Positions 43,464 through 51,642 of a DNA stretch of 60,696 nucleotides are shown here, piece after piece (position 1 is the stretch's first letter; the number at the start of each line of letters is the position of its first letter). The position numbers were made by a program, and so were the translations under genes. The notes under the pieces were generated by a model. That model ran no database searches. It was not told where the DNA came from and saw nothing but the letters and a program-made list of their open reading frames with translations. The DNA comes from an uncultured Muribaculaceae bacterium (GTDB lineage: Bacteria; Bacteroidota; Bacteroidia; Bacteroidales; Muribaculaceae), in assembly GCA_910578035.1 (NCBI GenBank), contig CAJTOB010000012.1, positions 1-60,696 of the forward strand, written 5' to 3'.

Positions 43464-44383
43464 TTTGATGGAATTTGGAGGCCGAGAGCCTTGGTTATGA
43501 TTGCCTGGCGGGCAAAAACGCCGTTGCGGGCCTGTTCGAAATAATATGCCTTGGGATTGTCATCGACATCAATATTGATTTCGTTGACACGGGGCAGAGG
43601 ATGCAGAATCTTTAGATTAGGTTTTGAAGTCGCAAGCATGGCGTTGTGCAGGGTGTACAGATTTTTCACCTTTTCATATTCCATGACATCAGAGAAGCGT
43701 TCGCGCTGCACACGGGTCATATAAATGATATCGCTCGAATCAATCACTTCTTGCGAGAAATCGCGGTGTTCATGATATTCGATTCCTTCGCGGCGGCAAA
43801 CTTCCAGATATTCTGCCGGCATGGCAAGTTCCTTAGACGATACAAAATTAAATACCGGCTTAAAGAAACGGAGCGCCATAAGAAGAGAATGCACTGTGCG
43901 TCCGTATTTGAGGTCTCCGACCATGGTTATGGTCAGATTTTCAAGACGTCCCTGGGTTTTAAGGATAGAATAGAGATCGAGCATTGTCTGCGATGGATGC
44001 TGGTTTGCTCCGTCGCCGGCATTGACGATAGGAACGTGCGTGATTTCCGAAGCATATCGGGCGGCACCCTCAAGAAAATGCCTCATCACTATGAGATCGG
44101 CATAATTTGATACCATTTTTATGGTATCCTTGAGTGTTTCGCCTTTAGATGTGCTCGATGTGGAGGCATCGGAAAATCCGATTACACGTCCGCCGAGGCG
44201 GTTCACGGCTGTTTCAAAACTGAGTCGGGTACGGGTTGACGGCTCAAAGAAAAGCGTTGCTACAACTTTGCCGTCGAGGAGCTTACTATTGGGATTGGCC
44301 TCAAAATAGCGTGCCCGCTCCAGAAGCTGGAGCATCTCCTCTTTTGTGATGTCGTCGATAGAGACAAGACTTTGGGTATTCAT
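43460..44383 (-). CDS. pyrB: Aspartate carbamoyltransferase catalytic subunit
   Basis: PyrB makes N-carbamoyl-L-aspartate, the first committed step of pyrimidine synthesis. From the ATG at 44383 it has 307 residues. The carbamoyl-phosphate site FEPSTRTR at 46-53, the Lys80 loop (STSKGET), the QHPSQTMLDLYSI helix and the C-terminal HPLPRVNEI loop are intact. An upstream ATG at 44416 is rejected because it lies in the -7 promoter element (TAAATTTG, 44421-44414). It is the first gene of the six-gene operon. Confidence 0.97.
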   Translation of the reverse strand: MNTQSLVSIDDITKEEMLQLLERARYFEANPNSKLLDGKVVATLFFEPSTRTRLSFETAVNRLGGRVIGFSDASTSSTSKGETLKDTIKMVSNYADLIVMRHFLEGAARYASEITHVPIVNAGDGANQHPSQTMLDLYSILKTQGRLENLTITMVGDLKYGRTVHSLLMALRFFKPVFNFVSSKELAMPAEYLEVCRREGIEYHEHRDFSQEVIDSSDIIYMTRVQRERFSDVMEYEKVKNLYTLHNAMLATSKPNLKILHPLPRVNEINIDVDDNPKAYYFEQARNGVFARQAIITKALGLQIPSK

Positions 44384-44413
44384 GTGTCCTGAATTGGCTT
44401 TGGTTGGACTGTG

Positions 44414-44445
44414 CAAATTTACAAATAATGCTTTGAATATCCAAT
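44414..44445 (-). promoter_or_regulatory. Promoter of the pyrB-pyrI-glyA-ispD-recG operon
   Basis: On the minus strand ATTG (44445-44442), 20 bases, TAAATTTG (44421-44414). The leader would be about 24 bases, too short for a classic UTP attenuator. Confidence 0.65.
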
Positions 44446-44471
44446 CGACCGTGCCTATAATTTCAGAACAA

Positions 44472-45083
44472 TCATTTTAAATTTGTGCCGACAGGTATGT
44501 CGCAATCGCTATCGGATTCATGTAGAGCTGCTCTGAGTTCTTGTATTATAGCCTTGCTGAGAGCACTTTGTTCTCTCCACTTTTTCAGACCAATAATCAG
44601 GCCACCGACAAAACCGATTATCATTCCGGCTAATATCGACATTTCGTATCTTTCGATAGTATCAAAGATGAGAGAAGAAATAATTCCACATCCCAAGCAT
44701 ATTCCCAGAATCCTGATATTCCGCAGATTGGCACGTATTTTTACGGCACTTAGCATCGCATTCACCAATGGCAACGACATATAGTCGCTTTTTACTATCG
44801 ATTTATAGAACAATAGGTTTGCTACACCCATAATTATTCCGAAGAAGCCATAGAGAGCTGCAATCCACGGCTGAAAACCGAGATAGAAATAGAGCAGAGG
44901 AGCAAGCAATGGTAGTAGGAGCCCGAAAAAGACTCCTCTTAAGGCCGTTTTGGCAAGTCGGCGCTGAGCAGTTGTTGCTTTTCCGGCCGCGAGGCGTTCG
45001 GCCATGCGGCGGTTTTCGCGCTCGAGATTGTCGATACGGGGCCCCATCTGGCGCCAGGTTGATCTTAGTTGTTCTATATCCAT
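44472..45083 (-). CDS. Membrane protein paired with an ECF sigma factor
   Basis: 203 residues from the ATG at 45083 (a GTG at 45095 is possible). The N-terminal 45 residues are a charged helix (QLRSTWRQMGPRIDNLERENRR), followed by two pairs of membrane helices: about 52-85 (FGLLLPLLAPLLYFYLG, ALYGFFGIIMGVANLLFY) and about 125-165. A short charged tail ends in SDCDIPVGTNLK. It is immediately downstream of the sigma gene, with a 4-base gap, so it may be the anti-sigma factor or a sensor. I see no canonical anti-sigma domain (zinc or FecR type). Membrane topology with a cytoplasmic N-terminal helix would permit sigma binding. Confidence 0.75.
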   Translation of the reverse strand: MDIEQLRSTWRQMGPRIDNLERENRRMAERLAAGKATTAQRRLAKTALRGVFFGLLLPLLAPLLYFYLGFQPWIAALYGFFGIIMGVANLLFYKSIVKSDYMSLPLVNAMLSAVKIRANLRNIRILGICLGCGIISSLIFDTIERYEMSILAGMIIGFVGGLIIGLKKWREQSALSKAIIQELRAALHESDSDCDIPVGTNLK

Positions 45084-45087
45084 AGTT

Positions 45088-45591
45088 TCATTCACTCATT
45101 TGGGCAAGCCGCTGCTTGATGCGGTGTAGTCTGACTCCGACATTCGTCTGAGAAAGACCGGTGACAGCGGCAATTTCATCATAAGGACATTCATCGAGCC
45201 ACATAGTGACAATGGCACGGTCAATAGCTCCAAGCTGGGAGATAAGATTGCGGAGGTATTGCAGTTGTTCTGCAAGAGTATTGTCGGCCGCAGGATCTAT
45301 CGGGTCGTTGACAAGATCTTCGATGCGGCTTATGTTGGAAGATGAGTGTTTCTTGTTTTTTCTATGCCATGTAATGCATGTATTAATGGCCGTGCGGTAT
45401 ATCCAGGTCGAAATTTTGGCTTCGCCCCGAAAACTGTCCATTCCCTGCCATATATTTATGAGCACTTCCTGATATAGGTCGTCGAATGAGGCCGATGCCG
45501 ACATATAGGTGCAACACACACGGCCGATGACATCTTTATATCGGTCGGTGAGCTCTAAGAATCGGCTTTCTTTCCCATCTGTTTTTCTCAT
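45088..45591 (-). CDS. ECF-type RNA polymerase sigma factor
   Basis: 167 residues. Region 2 is at about 10-80 (YKDVIGRVCCTYMSASASFDD has the helical region; DLYQEVLINIWQGMDSFRG is the core-binding part). Region 4 is at about 110-165 (LISQLGAIDRAIVTMWLDE, YDEIAAVTGLSQTNVGVRLH). It is shorter and clearly distinct from the sigma factor at 668-1258. It is translated with the membrane protein gene downstream. Divergent from the alpha/beta hydrolase gene, with an 79-base gap; no perfect minus-strand promoter box was found there, consistent with autoregulation from a non-housekeeping promoter. Confidence 0.93.
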   Translation of the reverse strand: MRKTDGKESRFLELTDRYKDVIGRVCCTYMSASASFDDLYQEVLINIWQGMDSFRGEAKISTWIYRTAINTCITWHRKNKKHSSSNISRIEDLVNDPIDPAADNTLAEQLQYLRNLISQLGAIDRAIVTMWLDECPYDEIAAVTGLSQTNVGVRLHRIKQRLAQMSE

Positions 45592-45647
45592 ATGCTATAT
45601 GACGCAAATATTTTTGGTTTATTACATCCGGGAATTCTTAAATGTGC

Positions 45648-45655
45648 TATTTTTG
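45648..45655 (+). promoter_or_regulatory. -7 element upstream of the alpha/beta hydrolase gene
   Basis: TATTTTTG is an exact -7 element 16 bases before the ATG at 45671; no proper -33 is seen. Confidence 0.35.
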
Positions 45656-45670
45656 CAAAAAACTTTGCTT

Positions 45671-46675
45671 ATGAGACATTTATTTTTTGCATTGAACCTG
45701 GCTGCGGTTCTCTTTGCTTCAGCCAAGACTGTTGACAAGGATATTAAAATAATCAATCCGGCAGATGGCGTCGTATTGGCGGGCACCCTTACACAACCGA
45801 TAGACAAGAATCCAAAAGGCGTATTGATATTGGTCACTGGTAGCGGGTGTCAGGACCGCGACGAGACCATATTCGGCAAAAAACCGTTTCGGACTATTGC
45901 AGACAGCCTCGCAGCACATGGATATGCTTCGTTCCGCTATGACGACCGCGGCGCAGGCGAATCCGGTGGCGATTTTAAGACGGCCACAGCCGATACTTAT
46001 CTTTCAGATCTGAAATGCATGCTGGCCTGCTCCGATTCGATATTCAAAGACACTCGTACCGGTATCCTCGGACATAGTGAAGGCGCTTGGACTGCTATAC
46101 AGAGCGCCTCTAATCCATCATGCGATTTCATAATCACACTTGCCGGCCCGGCATGGAAGGGCGACTCTCTCATAATGTCGCAGTCGCGAGCAATTGCGGT
46201 TGCTCAGAGCGGCCGGTGGGATAAAGAAAAGACACAGCGGAAATTGCTGGATATATGCATGATGCCCGTTCCGGAGAACATTATCAAGACGCAACTATAT
46301 ATGGCTCTAAGTGCAGAATACGGTGATGCCGCAACGATGCCTGCGGTCCAGAAACAGCTTTCGGCTGCTGTCGATGTGATGACTGCAGAGCACTACCGGC
46401 AACTTCTGAATTATGACCCGGCTGAGGATATTAAAAATGTCTCCAAACCATGGTTGGCTATAAACGGCTCTGTGGATATCCAAGTTCTTCCTGAAAATCT
46501 TGAAACATTCAAACAGCTGAACAAGACAGTAGACACTGTGCTTCTTGAAGGTCACAACCATCTGTTCCAGAAAGGCGGTACCGGAAGTATTCAGGAGTAC
46601 AAGAATCTCGACGGAGACATCTCTGCCGAATGCATTTTCCACATAATAGATTGGCTCGACAAACTTGAAAAGTGA
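45671..46675 (+). CDS. Secreted alpha/beta hydrolase
   Basis: 334 residues. A short signal peptide (MRHLFFALNLAAVLFASA) is followed by an alpha/beta hydrolase fold: the oxyanion region VTGSGCQDRDE (about 55-65), the nucleophile elbow GHSEG at 134-138 (Ser136), the catalytic Asp in NGSVDIQV and His in EGHNHLFQ near the C-terminus. The FRYDDRGAGESGGDF stretch is typical of the family often annotated as dienelactone-hydrolase or peptidase S9-like. Probably a periplasmic esterase or peptidase of unknown substrate. I start at 45671; a longer frame reaches back into the divergent sigma gene. Convergent with the ABC ATPase gene 19 bases away. Confidence 0.88.
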   Translation: MRHLFFALNLAAVLFASAKTVDKDIKIINPADGVVLAGTLTQPIDKNPKGVLILVTGSGCQDRDETIFGKKPFRTIADSLAAHGYASFRYDDRGAGESGGDFKTATADTYLSDLKCMLACSDSIFKDTRTGILGHSEGAWTAIQSASNPSCDFIITLAGPAWKGDSLIMSQSRAIAVAQSGRWDKEKTQRKLLDICMMPVPENIIKTQLYMALSAEYGDAATMPAVQKQLSAAVDVMTAEHYRQLLNYDPAEDIKNVSKPWLAINGSVDIQVLPENLETFKQLNKTVDTVLLEGHNHLFQKGGTGSIQEYKNLDGDISAECIFHIIDWLDKLEK

Positions 46676-46694
46676 GAGTGTCTCAAAATCGTTT

Positions 46695-47438
46695 CTAACA
46701 TTCTCTCGTCACATAATGGTGCAAAGCCGTACATTCTTCAAGTTTATTGTCGATAATAATGTGACGGTTTGCCATTATGCCAATCTCACTCATTTCATGG
46801 CTCACAAGAAGAATTGTTGTGTCTTTGGCTATTTCGGCAACTATCTTATACAATCTTTTCTCAAAAGTTTTGTCGAGGTATGATAACGGTTCGTCAAGCA
46901 CAAGAAGTTTAGGACGTCTCGCAATAGCTCTGGCAAAGAGAGCCCGTTGCAGTTGACCGCCGGAAAGTGCACCTATTGGACGGTCAACAAGTTCGGTCAA
47001 GCCAACCGTCGAGATTAATTCTTTGACCCTTTCTGCTATCTGATTCTTATCCATCCCTTTCTGAGAGAGTAAGCCGGAAGAAACGACTTCGCGCACAGTA
47101 ATCGGGAAATGAGAGTCCACACTGTTTTTCTGAGGCAGATAGCCGATAGACGGAGGAAGGCAAGGCTTACCGTTTTCATCGCAGAAAACCACACTACCTT
47201 CCGTCGGTTTTAACAGACCGAGAATAAGACGGAGGAGGGTAGTCTTTCCCCCCCCGTTAGGCCCTGTTATCGCAATGAAGTCACCAACGTCAACCGTAAA
47301 GTTGACATTGGTGAGAATCACACGCTTTTCCCGCATAAACGATACATCGCACAAATGCAGAAGTGGAGGCCGGCCGGAGTCGGCGGTGTGGCTGCATGTG
47401 CAGCAACGGCAGTGTTCGCTATGGCCGGGCAATTTCAT
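46695..47438 (-). CDS. Zinc-type ABC transporter ATPase with a Cys/His-rich N-terminus
   Basis: 247 residues. An ABC ATPase core with Walker A GPNGGGKTT (59-67), signature LSGGQ (158-162), Walker B LLVLDEP (178-184) and the switch His in SHEM. It resembles ZnuC/MntB-type metal ABC ATPases. The first 20 residues are unusual: His6, His9, Cys10, Cys12, Cys13, Cys15 and His17 (HSEHCRCCTCSH). No later start keeps the first strand of the domain, so this tail appears genuine. It overlaps the binding-protein gene by 20 bases. No permease gene follows; downstream is the convergent hydrolase gene. Confidence 0.88.
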   Translation of the reverse strand: MKLPGHSEHCRCCTCSHTADSGRPPLLHLCDVSFMREKRVILTNVNFTVDVGDFIAITGPNGGGKTTLLRLILGLLKPTEGSVVFCDENGKPCLPPSIGYLPQKNSVDSHFPITVREVVSSGLLSQKGMDKNQIAERVKELISTVGLTELVDRPIGALSGGQLQRALFARAIARRPKLLVLDEPLSYLDKTFEKRLYKIVAEIAKDTTILLVSHEMSEIGIMANRHIIIDNKLEECTALHHYVTREC

Positions 47439-48291
47439 CGGCTATCTTCATTAATTCGTTTTCCCATCTGTATGCCAGAGGGTCTATTTCCACCATTCGC
47501 GAGCCGATAGCATTATTGAGGCTCTCAATCTGTCGGCTGTCATACTCCTTTTGATAGAAAAGAACTTTCACATTGTTGTTCTTTGCAGAATCTATAACCT
47601 CTTTAAGTCGCTTGGCCGGCATTTCTTTGCTCTCATGTCCGACTGCTATCTGCTCAAGCTTGTAATCATGCGCCAAATAGCTTAGCGAGGGGTGCCATAT
47701 GGCAAAAGCACCATGATTGCGGACCTTTGAGGCAAGCATGGTGTCTAAAGAATCCAGATGAGCTTCAAGCACGTTCAGTCGCCGTCCATATTCTTCAGTT
47801 CCGGCAGAGTCAATACGGCAGAGAGCTGCTGCCATATTGGCCGCTATCAGCTTCATATTTGAAACCGATGTCCATACATGAGGGTCTGCCATTTCTGCAC
47901 ATTCACCGTGTGCATGCCCATGGTGTCCATGAGTGCCATAAAGTGGTTGTATGCCTTTTGATACATCTACAAACGAGACAGATTCAGGCAATGAACTCTT
48001 CAACTTCTTTTCAAAAGGGAAAGCGCCTATAGCGAAATACGCTTTTGAGTTATCGGCTTTGCGCCGTATGCTCAAAGACGGATCAAAAGTTTCAGGATCA
48101 CTTCCACGGGCAAGCAAGGTGACGACATCGAAGCGGTCGCCGACAAGCTGTTCGAGAATCTGCCGCTGCGGTTCTATACTTACGGTTATAACAGGCTTAT
48201 CGGCTGTATTGCTGTCGCTCACGGAGCATGCCGCCAGCACTAATCCTAAACCCGAAATTATGGAAACACAGCTGAAGCCGGCCTTATTCAT
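47419..48291 (-). CDS. znuA: Zinc-type ABC transporter substrate-binding lipoprotein
   Basis: 290 residues from the ATG at 48291. The lipoprotein signal peptide ends in LVLAAC (lipidated Cys22). The mature protein belongs to the cluster A-I metal-binding family (ZnuA-like): VITVSIEPQRQILEQLVG, GSDPETFDP, the His-rich loop at about 118-130 (THGHHGHAHGE) and DPHVWTS. Zinc is the likely ligand, because of the His-rich loop; manganese is less likely. It begins with an 8-base overlap with nfnB (ATGAATAA). Coupling of a metal importer to an Nfn operon is unusual. Confidence 0.9.
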   Translation of the reverse strand: MNKAGFSCVSIISGLGLVLAACSVSDSNTADKPVITVSIEPQRQILEQLVGDRFDVVTLLARGSDPETFDPSLSIRRKADNSKAYFAIGAFPFEKKLKSSLPESVSFVDVSKGIQPLYGTHGHHGHAHGECAEMADPHVWTSVSNMKLIAANMAAALCRIDSAGTEEYGRRLNVLEAHLDSLDTMLASKVRNHGAFAIWHPSLSYLAHDYKLEQIAVGHESKEMPAKRLKEVIDSAKNNNVKVLFYQKEYDSRQIESLNNAIGSRMVEIDPLAYRWENELMKIADEIARP

Positions 48292-49741
48292 TTTCAATAA
48301 GCTTTTTTGACATCGACGCAGCAGCCTGTCGACCGTCGCCCATTGCAAGAATTACCGTAGCGCCACCACGTACAATATCGCCTCCGGCGTAGATAACAGG
48401 AATCGATGTCTGCAAAGACTCATCAACCGCGAGGGTACCGCGTTTTGTCACTTCAAGACCGTCGATAGACGAAGGAATAAGCGGATTCGGAGAAACGCCG
48501 ACACTTACAATCACAAGGTCTACGGGAATTTCTTCGACTGCGCCTTCCACAGGCACTGGGCTTCTGCGACCGGACGCATCCGGCTCTCCAAGTTCCATCC
48601 GCTGCACTATTACAGACTTGACTCGACCCTTTTCATCTCCTTTATACTCTATAGGATTGCAGAGCGTCATAAACTTCACGCCTTCTTCTTTGGCATGAAT
48701 TACTTCTTCGATACGAGCCGGCATCTCGGCCTCGCTTCTTCGATAGATTATCATGGCTTCAGCGCCCATGCGTCGAGCTGTACGCACGCTGTCCATAGCC
48801 GTATTGCCACCACCGATAACAGCGACACGCTTACCTTTTGGCGCAGGAGTATCATAACCGGCTGTTCCTGCGCCCATCAAGTTGATGCGCGTAAGGTATT
48901 CATTGCTTGACATGACTCCGATAAGGTTTTCTCCTGGAATACCCATAAATCTGGGGAGACCTGCACCCGATGCAACAAACATACCTTTGAATCCCATCTG
49001 AAGGATATCCTCATAACAGAAAGTGCGCCCGATTACAGTATCGGCATGGAACTGTACTCCACGACGGCGTAGGTTGTCGAGCTCAGCATCGACAATGGCA
49101 TTTGGAAGCCGGAAAGCCGGAATACCATATTTAAGTACTCCGCCTATTTCATGTAATGCTTCAAAAACGTGCACTTCGAATCCTCGACGCGACATATCGC
49201 CGGCAAACGATAGACCGGCAGGCCCGGAGCCTACTACAGCTACTTTTATACCGTTTGGTTCCGATATTTCATCTTCGGGCAACAGATTATTCTCGCGAGC
49301 CATATCTGCAGCAAATCGTTCGAGATAACCAATTGCAACGGGCTCCTTTTTCATTTTATTATATATGCAACGGCTTTCACATTGACGCTCCTGCGGGCAC
49401 ACTCGTCCGCAGACAGCCGGCAAAGCACTCGTGCGGCCCAAAACAGCCGCAGCCGCCTTTACATCGCCACGTTGCACATTTTTAATGAAACCAGGAATAT
49501 CAATACCGACCGGGCAGCCTTCAACGCAAGTCGGAGTAGGGCAGTCGAGACATCTGCTTGCCTCAAGAATAGCTTCATCGGCATTTAGACCCCGATTCAC
49601 CTCCTCACTATTACGGATACGGTACTCAGGGTCAAGCTGTGTCATTTTAGCTCGCGGGATTGCGGCCCTTTCCTTTGCAGAGAGAGCCTTGCGAAGTTCT
49701 TCACGCCACGCTGCGTTGCGTCCTGTTTCTATATCTTTCAT
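48284..49741 (-). CDS. nfnB: NADH-dependent ferredoxin:NADP oxidoreductase subunit NfnB-like (GltD family)
   Basis: 485 residues from the ATG at 49741. Two N-terminal [4Fe-4S] sets (CLDCPTPTCVEGCPVG and CGRVCPQERQCESRCIYNK), then an FAD domain (VAVVGSGPAGLSFAGDMSRRG cut short here) and an NADPH domain (KRVAVIGGGNTAMDSVRTARR). It would normally be annotated glutamate synthase small subunit. But there is no GltB large subunit in this window, while an NfnA-like gene lies 13 bases upstream. That pairing is the NfnAB signature of electron bifurcation between ferredoxin, NADH and NADPH. I rank Nfn above GltD; the family name alone cannot separate them. Confidence 0.88.
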   Translation of the reverse strand: MKDIETGRNAAWREELRKALSAKERAAIPRAKMTQLDPEYRIRNSEEVNRGLNADEAILEASRCLDCPTPTCVEGCPVGIDIPGFIKNVQRGDVKAAAAVLGRTSALPAVCGRVCPQERQCESRCIYNKMKKEPVAIGYLERFAADMARENNLLPEDEISEPNGIKVAVVGSGPAGLSFAGDMSRRGFEVHVFEALHEIGGVLKYGIPAFRLPNAIVDAELDNLRRRGVQFHADTVIGRTFCYEDILQMGFKGMFVASGAGLPRFMGIPGENLIGVMSSNEYLTRINLMGAGTAGYDTPAPKGKRVAVIGGGNTAMDSVRTARRMGAEAMIIYRRSEAEMPARIEEVIHAKEEGVKFMTLCNPIEYKGDEKGRVKSVIVQRMELGEPDASGRRSPVPVEGAVEEIPVDLVIVSVGVSPNPLIPSSIDGLEVTKRGTLAVDESLQTSIPVIYAGGDIVRGGATVILAMGDGRQAAASMSKKLIENE

Positions 49742-49754
49742 TGCTGTTGTTTTT

Positions 49755-50543
49755 TCAAAGATCGTATGCACGCATACGCATTATCATTTCATCGAAATCT
49801 ACCTGATGGGCGTCGAATTCCGGGCCATCAACACAGACAAAACGCATTTTGCCTCCGACATTGACACGGCAAGCTCCGCACATACCGGTTCCATCAACCA
49901 TTATAGTATTTAGGGAACAAATAGTCGGAACATTATACTTTTTCGTAAGTAACGATACAAATTTCATCATTACAGCCGGACCGATTGCGACCACTTCTGA
50001 AACGTTCTCCTTCTGAAGTATTTCTTCAACGCCAGCCGTTACAAGACCCTTTCGGCCCGCACTTCCGTCATCAGTCATCACAACAACTTCATCCGACCAT
50101 TTCCGAATCTCGTCTTCCAATATAATAAGGTCTGCTGATCTTGCCGCAATTACACTCACAACTCGATTTCCGGCCTTTTTCATAGCCTCGACAATTGGCA
50201 GTAGAGGAGCTATGCCAACGCCTCCGGCACAGCAGACAACTGTTCCTTCATGTTTTTTAATGTCTGTAGCGCGTCCAAGAGGTCCGACAAGATCCGTTAG
50301 ACAATCGCCAGCTTCCAATGCACAGATTTTACGAGTAGATTCTCCTACGGCTTGAACAACAAGCATTATAGTACCGGCAGTCGTATCTGCCGCCGCAATA
50401 GTCAGCGGAATTCGTTCGCCACCTTCACCTGTGCGAACTATTACAAAGTGACCGGGCTTTCTGGCTTTTGCAACAGCCGGAGCTTCAACAATGAGTTTTA
50501 CAACTTTTTCCGAAAAATATGATTTCTCAACAATTCGATTCAT
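49755..50543 (-). CDS. nfnA: NfnA-like FAD/[2Fe-2S] subunit (PyrK/SudB family)
   Basis: 262 residues. A ferredoxin-reductase-like flavin domain (HFVIVRTGEGGERIPLTIAAAD, residues 32-53), an NAD domain with CCAGGVGIAPLLPIVEAM (104-121) and a C-terminal [2Fe-2S] site: Cys222, Cys225 and Cys237 (DGTGMCGACRVNVGGKMRFVC), with Asp217 as a possible fourth ligand. That pattern fits NfnA and dihydroorotate dehydrogenase electron-transfer subunits. The adjacent NfnB partner favours NfnA. No pyrD lies nearby. First gene of a four-gene operon with its own strong promoter. Confidence 0.9.
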   Translation of the reverse strand: MNRIVEKSYFSEKVVKLIVEAPAVAKARKPGHFVIVRTGEGGERIPLTIAAADTTAGTIMLVVQAVGESTRKICALEAGDCLTDLVGPLGRATDIKKHEGTVVCCAGGVGIAPLLPIVEAMKKAGNRVVSVIAARSADLIILEDEIRKWSDEVVVMTDDGSAGRKGLVTAGVEEILQKENVSEVVAIGPAVMMKFVSLLTKKYNVPTICSLNTIMVDGTGMCGACRVNVGGKMRFVCVDGPEFDAHQVDFDEMIMRMRAYDL

Positions 50544-50563
50544 GCGTTCTAAGATTAGCTTCG

Positions 50564-50594
50564 CAAAAATACATAAAATATGAATACCGTCAAA
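50564..50594 (-). promoter_or_regulatory. Promoter of the nfn-znu operon
   Basis: On the minus strand TTTG (50594-50591), 19 bases, TATTTTTG (50571-50564); a full consensus match. It gives a short leader of about 14 bases. Confidence 0.7.
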
Positions 50595-51584
50595 AATCTA
50601 TGCGAAGCTCAACCAACGAATAACCGCTAAAAATCACACCCAAAATTCCTGAAGAGGGCAACACCACAATCCTTCTCGCAGTCTATTTAACATAATAGTA
50701 ATTATGAAACAAGAGAAAGGGGTAAGATTTAGGCAGGGGTAGATATGAGTTGACAGGCAGTTAGCGCCCCGGAGTCCTATATCCATCTTTTGCTGCAAAG
50801 AGCATGGGAATTATGAGCTTTGACCAAAACAAGTTAATGATACGCCACAAAAAATACAGTACGGATTATACAGAAATGAGGTCTTGGCTTGTTTTTAGCT
50901 ATTTCATCCTATGTGTATAAGTGTATTTTTTACAACTTAGCGACATTTCAATCAACACTAATCTACTGTTTTTAACCTATTTATACCAAGTTAAAAATGA
51001 GTTAATGTAGAAACTTAGATGCTGTGAGAATGTTATATTTACAAATGCACGAATAAACATTCGTAAATTTTGAATTCTGGCAAATTCAAGAGCCTAAATT
51101 ATAACAACAAATTGTCCAAAGAGCGTATTTTACAATTGAGAATTGCATTATTAATACAGTCGCGATTACATTCACATCAGGCATTCTCAATATCAAATCC
51201 ATTTTTAAAACTTGATCGACGCCGCGAAAACAAGAGTTATTGGAATTTGTAAACTATTTGCAATCTCATACTTTTCGCAAATTCTCAAAGAAAACATTTT
51301 TTAACAAGCTTTCCAACCATCACATACTCAATACATACCGCAATAAATATAATCTGCTTATTTAAACATCGAACTAATATTGCAGCTTACTCACGAAAAT
51401 AGACATTTAATCGAGATACCAGCCATGCGGACACGCCATTACCTCTCATTGGCTTCACCTTTACTTTAAATTAAATTCATTCAATAACAACCAATTTATA
51501 AATGCAACAGATCGGGAATAGCATGTTGGTTTGAATTTGTAAACCGCATGATTTGCGAAATTAAATAGTAATTTGCAAATTTGA
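50595..51584. other. AT-rich, dyad-containing non-coding region
   Basis: Nearly 1 kb with no convincing gene. It contains inverted repeats TTTACAAATG / CATTCGTAAA (51038-51047, 51058-51067; one mismatch) and TTGAATT / AATTCAA (51070-51076, 51083-51089; perfect). A 10-base direct repeat GAATTTGTAA occurs at 51243-51252 and 51533-51542, and a 12-base palindrome AATTTGCAAATT is at 51569-51580. A 38-codon frame at 50804-50920 (MGIMSFDQNKLMI...) has no supporting evidence. No tRNA or RNA motif was recognised. Confidence 0.55.
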
Positions 51585-51617
51585 ATTTGCGATTACGAAT
51601 AATTATTTATAAATTTG
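51585..51617 (+). promoter_or_regulatory. Promoter of the XRE regulator gene
   Basis: TTTG at 51585-51588, 21 bases, TAAATTTG at 51610-51617. Palindromic AT-rich boxes overlap and flank it, so autoregulation is plausible. Confidence 0.6.
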
Positions 51618-51642
51618 CAGTTGTGAAATTTACAATTGTGTC

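Noticed and set aside
44384..44416. Longer pyrB start at 44416
   Set aside because: That ATG lies within the -7 element of the operon promoter.
48284..49741. Annotation as glutamate synthase small subunit GltD
   Set aside because: No large subunit is nearby and an NfnA-type gene is adjacent, so NfnB is the better reading, though the family name overlaps.
50640..51000. tRNA or other structured RNA in the long gap
   Set aside because: No cloverleaf or conserved T-loop sequence was found on reading both strands.
51070..51252. 60-codon frame in the AT-rich region before the XRE gene
   Set aside because: It begins with TTG within an inverted repeat, has a random-looking composition and no ribosome-binding or promoter context.
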